Shown: one piece after another, positions 5,999 through 6,163 of the stretch
Layout of the letters: every line of letters begins with the position of its first letter
How positions within the stretch are numbered: position 1 is the stretch's first letter
Assembly: GCA_903868455.1 (NCBI GenBank)
Contig: CAIPVK010000038.1
Location: 1 to 6,163, forward strand
DNA from: an uncultured Opitutia bacterium
GTDB taxonomy: Bacteria > Verrucomicrobiota > Verrucomicrobiia > Opitutales > UBA953
DNA length: 6,163 nucleotides
Direction: 5' to 3'
The notes under the pieces: model-generated
The model's input: only the letters and a program-made list of their open reading frames with translations
Database searches by the model: none
Told to the model about the DNA's origin: nothing
Translations under genes and position numbers: made by a program

Positions 5999-6055
5999 GA
6001 GAACCGTACGGACTAAGGCCCCCGGCCCCGCCGGGTCAAGGGCGGGCGAGCCCCC

Positions 6056-6163
6056 TCAGCTGCCGGGCTTGCTGGCGGGGAGCGCCGCGAGCTCGGGAGG
6101 GAGCTTGTCGGCCGGGTAGGTCGGGAAGCTGAGCTCGAGGAGGGCGACGAAAGGGACGGCGAA
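6056..6163 (-). CDS. pyrE: Probable orotate phosphoribosyltransferase, C-terminal end only
   Basis: Only the last 35 codons and the TGA stop (6058-6056) are in the window; the rest lies beyond the right edge. The visible end, with [20 protein letters not shown] followed by LPASKPGS, resembles the tail of one orotate phosphoribosyltransferase group: a hydrophobic strand, PTY, a short proline-containing stretch and a final KPGS. In those relatives the middle usually reads CPLC; here it is LPPELAALP, without cysteines. The enzyme makes orotidine 5'-phosphate from orotate and PRPP in pyrimidine synthesis. The reading frame is well supported by the stop position and the 57-bp gap to yidC. The family call rests on a short tail and is moderate. 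Confidence 0.55.
   Translation of the reverse strand, partial: FAVPFVALLELSFPTYPADKLPPELAALPASKPGS

Noticed and set aside
6021..6035. CCCGG-CCCCG-CCGGG hairpin between pyrE and yidC, and the CCGTACGG palindrome at 6004-6011
   Set aside because: The stem is only 5 bp in GC-rich DNA with no T-run, and the palindrome is 8 bp. Both may be chance and neither supports a terminator or operator call.
1..6163. Mobile element, defence system or novel multi-gene system
   Set aside because: All five genes belong to known families, with no transposase, integrase, nuclease, reverse transcriptase or unrecognised conserved gene in the window. Only the repeat mosaic remains unexplained.

Overview
The window is very GC-rich and mostly chromosomal housekeeping DNA. 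It holds five protein genes (two cut by the window edges) and one 550-base convergent intergenic region full of repeats. The gene families, the secreted fucosidase, the absence of Shine-Dalgarno motifs at all four visible starts and the gene order pyrE-yidC-yebC suggest a Gram-negative bacterium of the Planctomycetota-Verrucomicrobiota group, perhaps Verrucomicrobiota/Opitutales. This placement is an inference from general resemblance; no database search was possible. The YidC has the large periplasmic domain that marks a cell with an outer membrane.

Layout. (1) Positions 1-1176, minus strand: a secreted GH29 alpha-L-fucosidase whose C-terminal end, entering a probable F5/8C (CBM32-like) carbohydrate-binding module, runs off the left edge. 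(2) 1177-1256: a short divergent spacer. (3) 1257-2933, plus strand: a complete ABC-F translation factor of the EttA type. (4) 2934-3483: a non-coding convergent spacer made almost entirely of short tandem repeats of changing period (9, 7-8, 9 and 10 bp), a strong G-quadruplex candidate, and a composite element with a 36-bp perfect direct repeat flanking a 54-nt imperfect palindrome. It ends in a 14-bp perfect hairpin that contains the yebC stop codon. (5) Minus strand, transcribed right to left: the tail of a probable orotate phosphoribosyltransferase (pyrE, 6163-6056), then yidC (5998-4250), then yebC (4224-3484). They are spaced 57 and 25 bp apart and look like one operon.

Functional reading. 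EttA (ribosome throttle), YebC (ribosome-associated factor in recent work) and YidC (membrane insertase) all act in protein synthesis or membrane targeting, but ettA is convergent with the yidC-yebC unit and not co-transcribed with it. The fucosidase is an accessory glycan-degrading gene with no visible partner here. I see no phage, transposase, CRISPR, toxin-antitoxin or other defence system. The least explained part of the window is the 2934-3483 intergenic mosaic.
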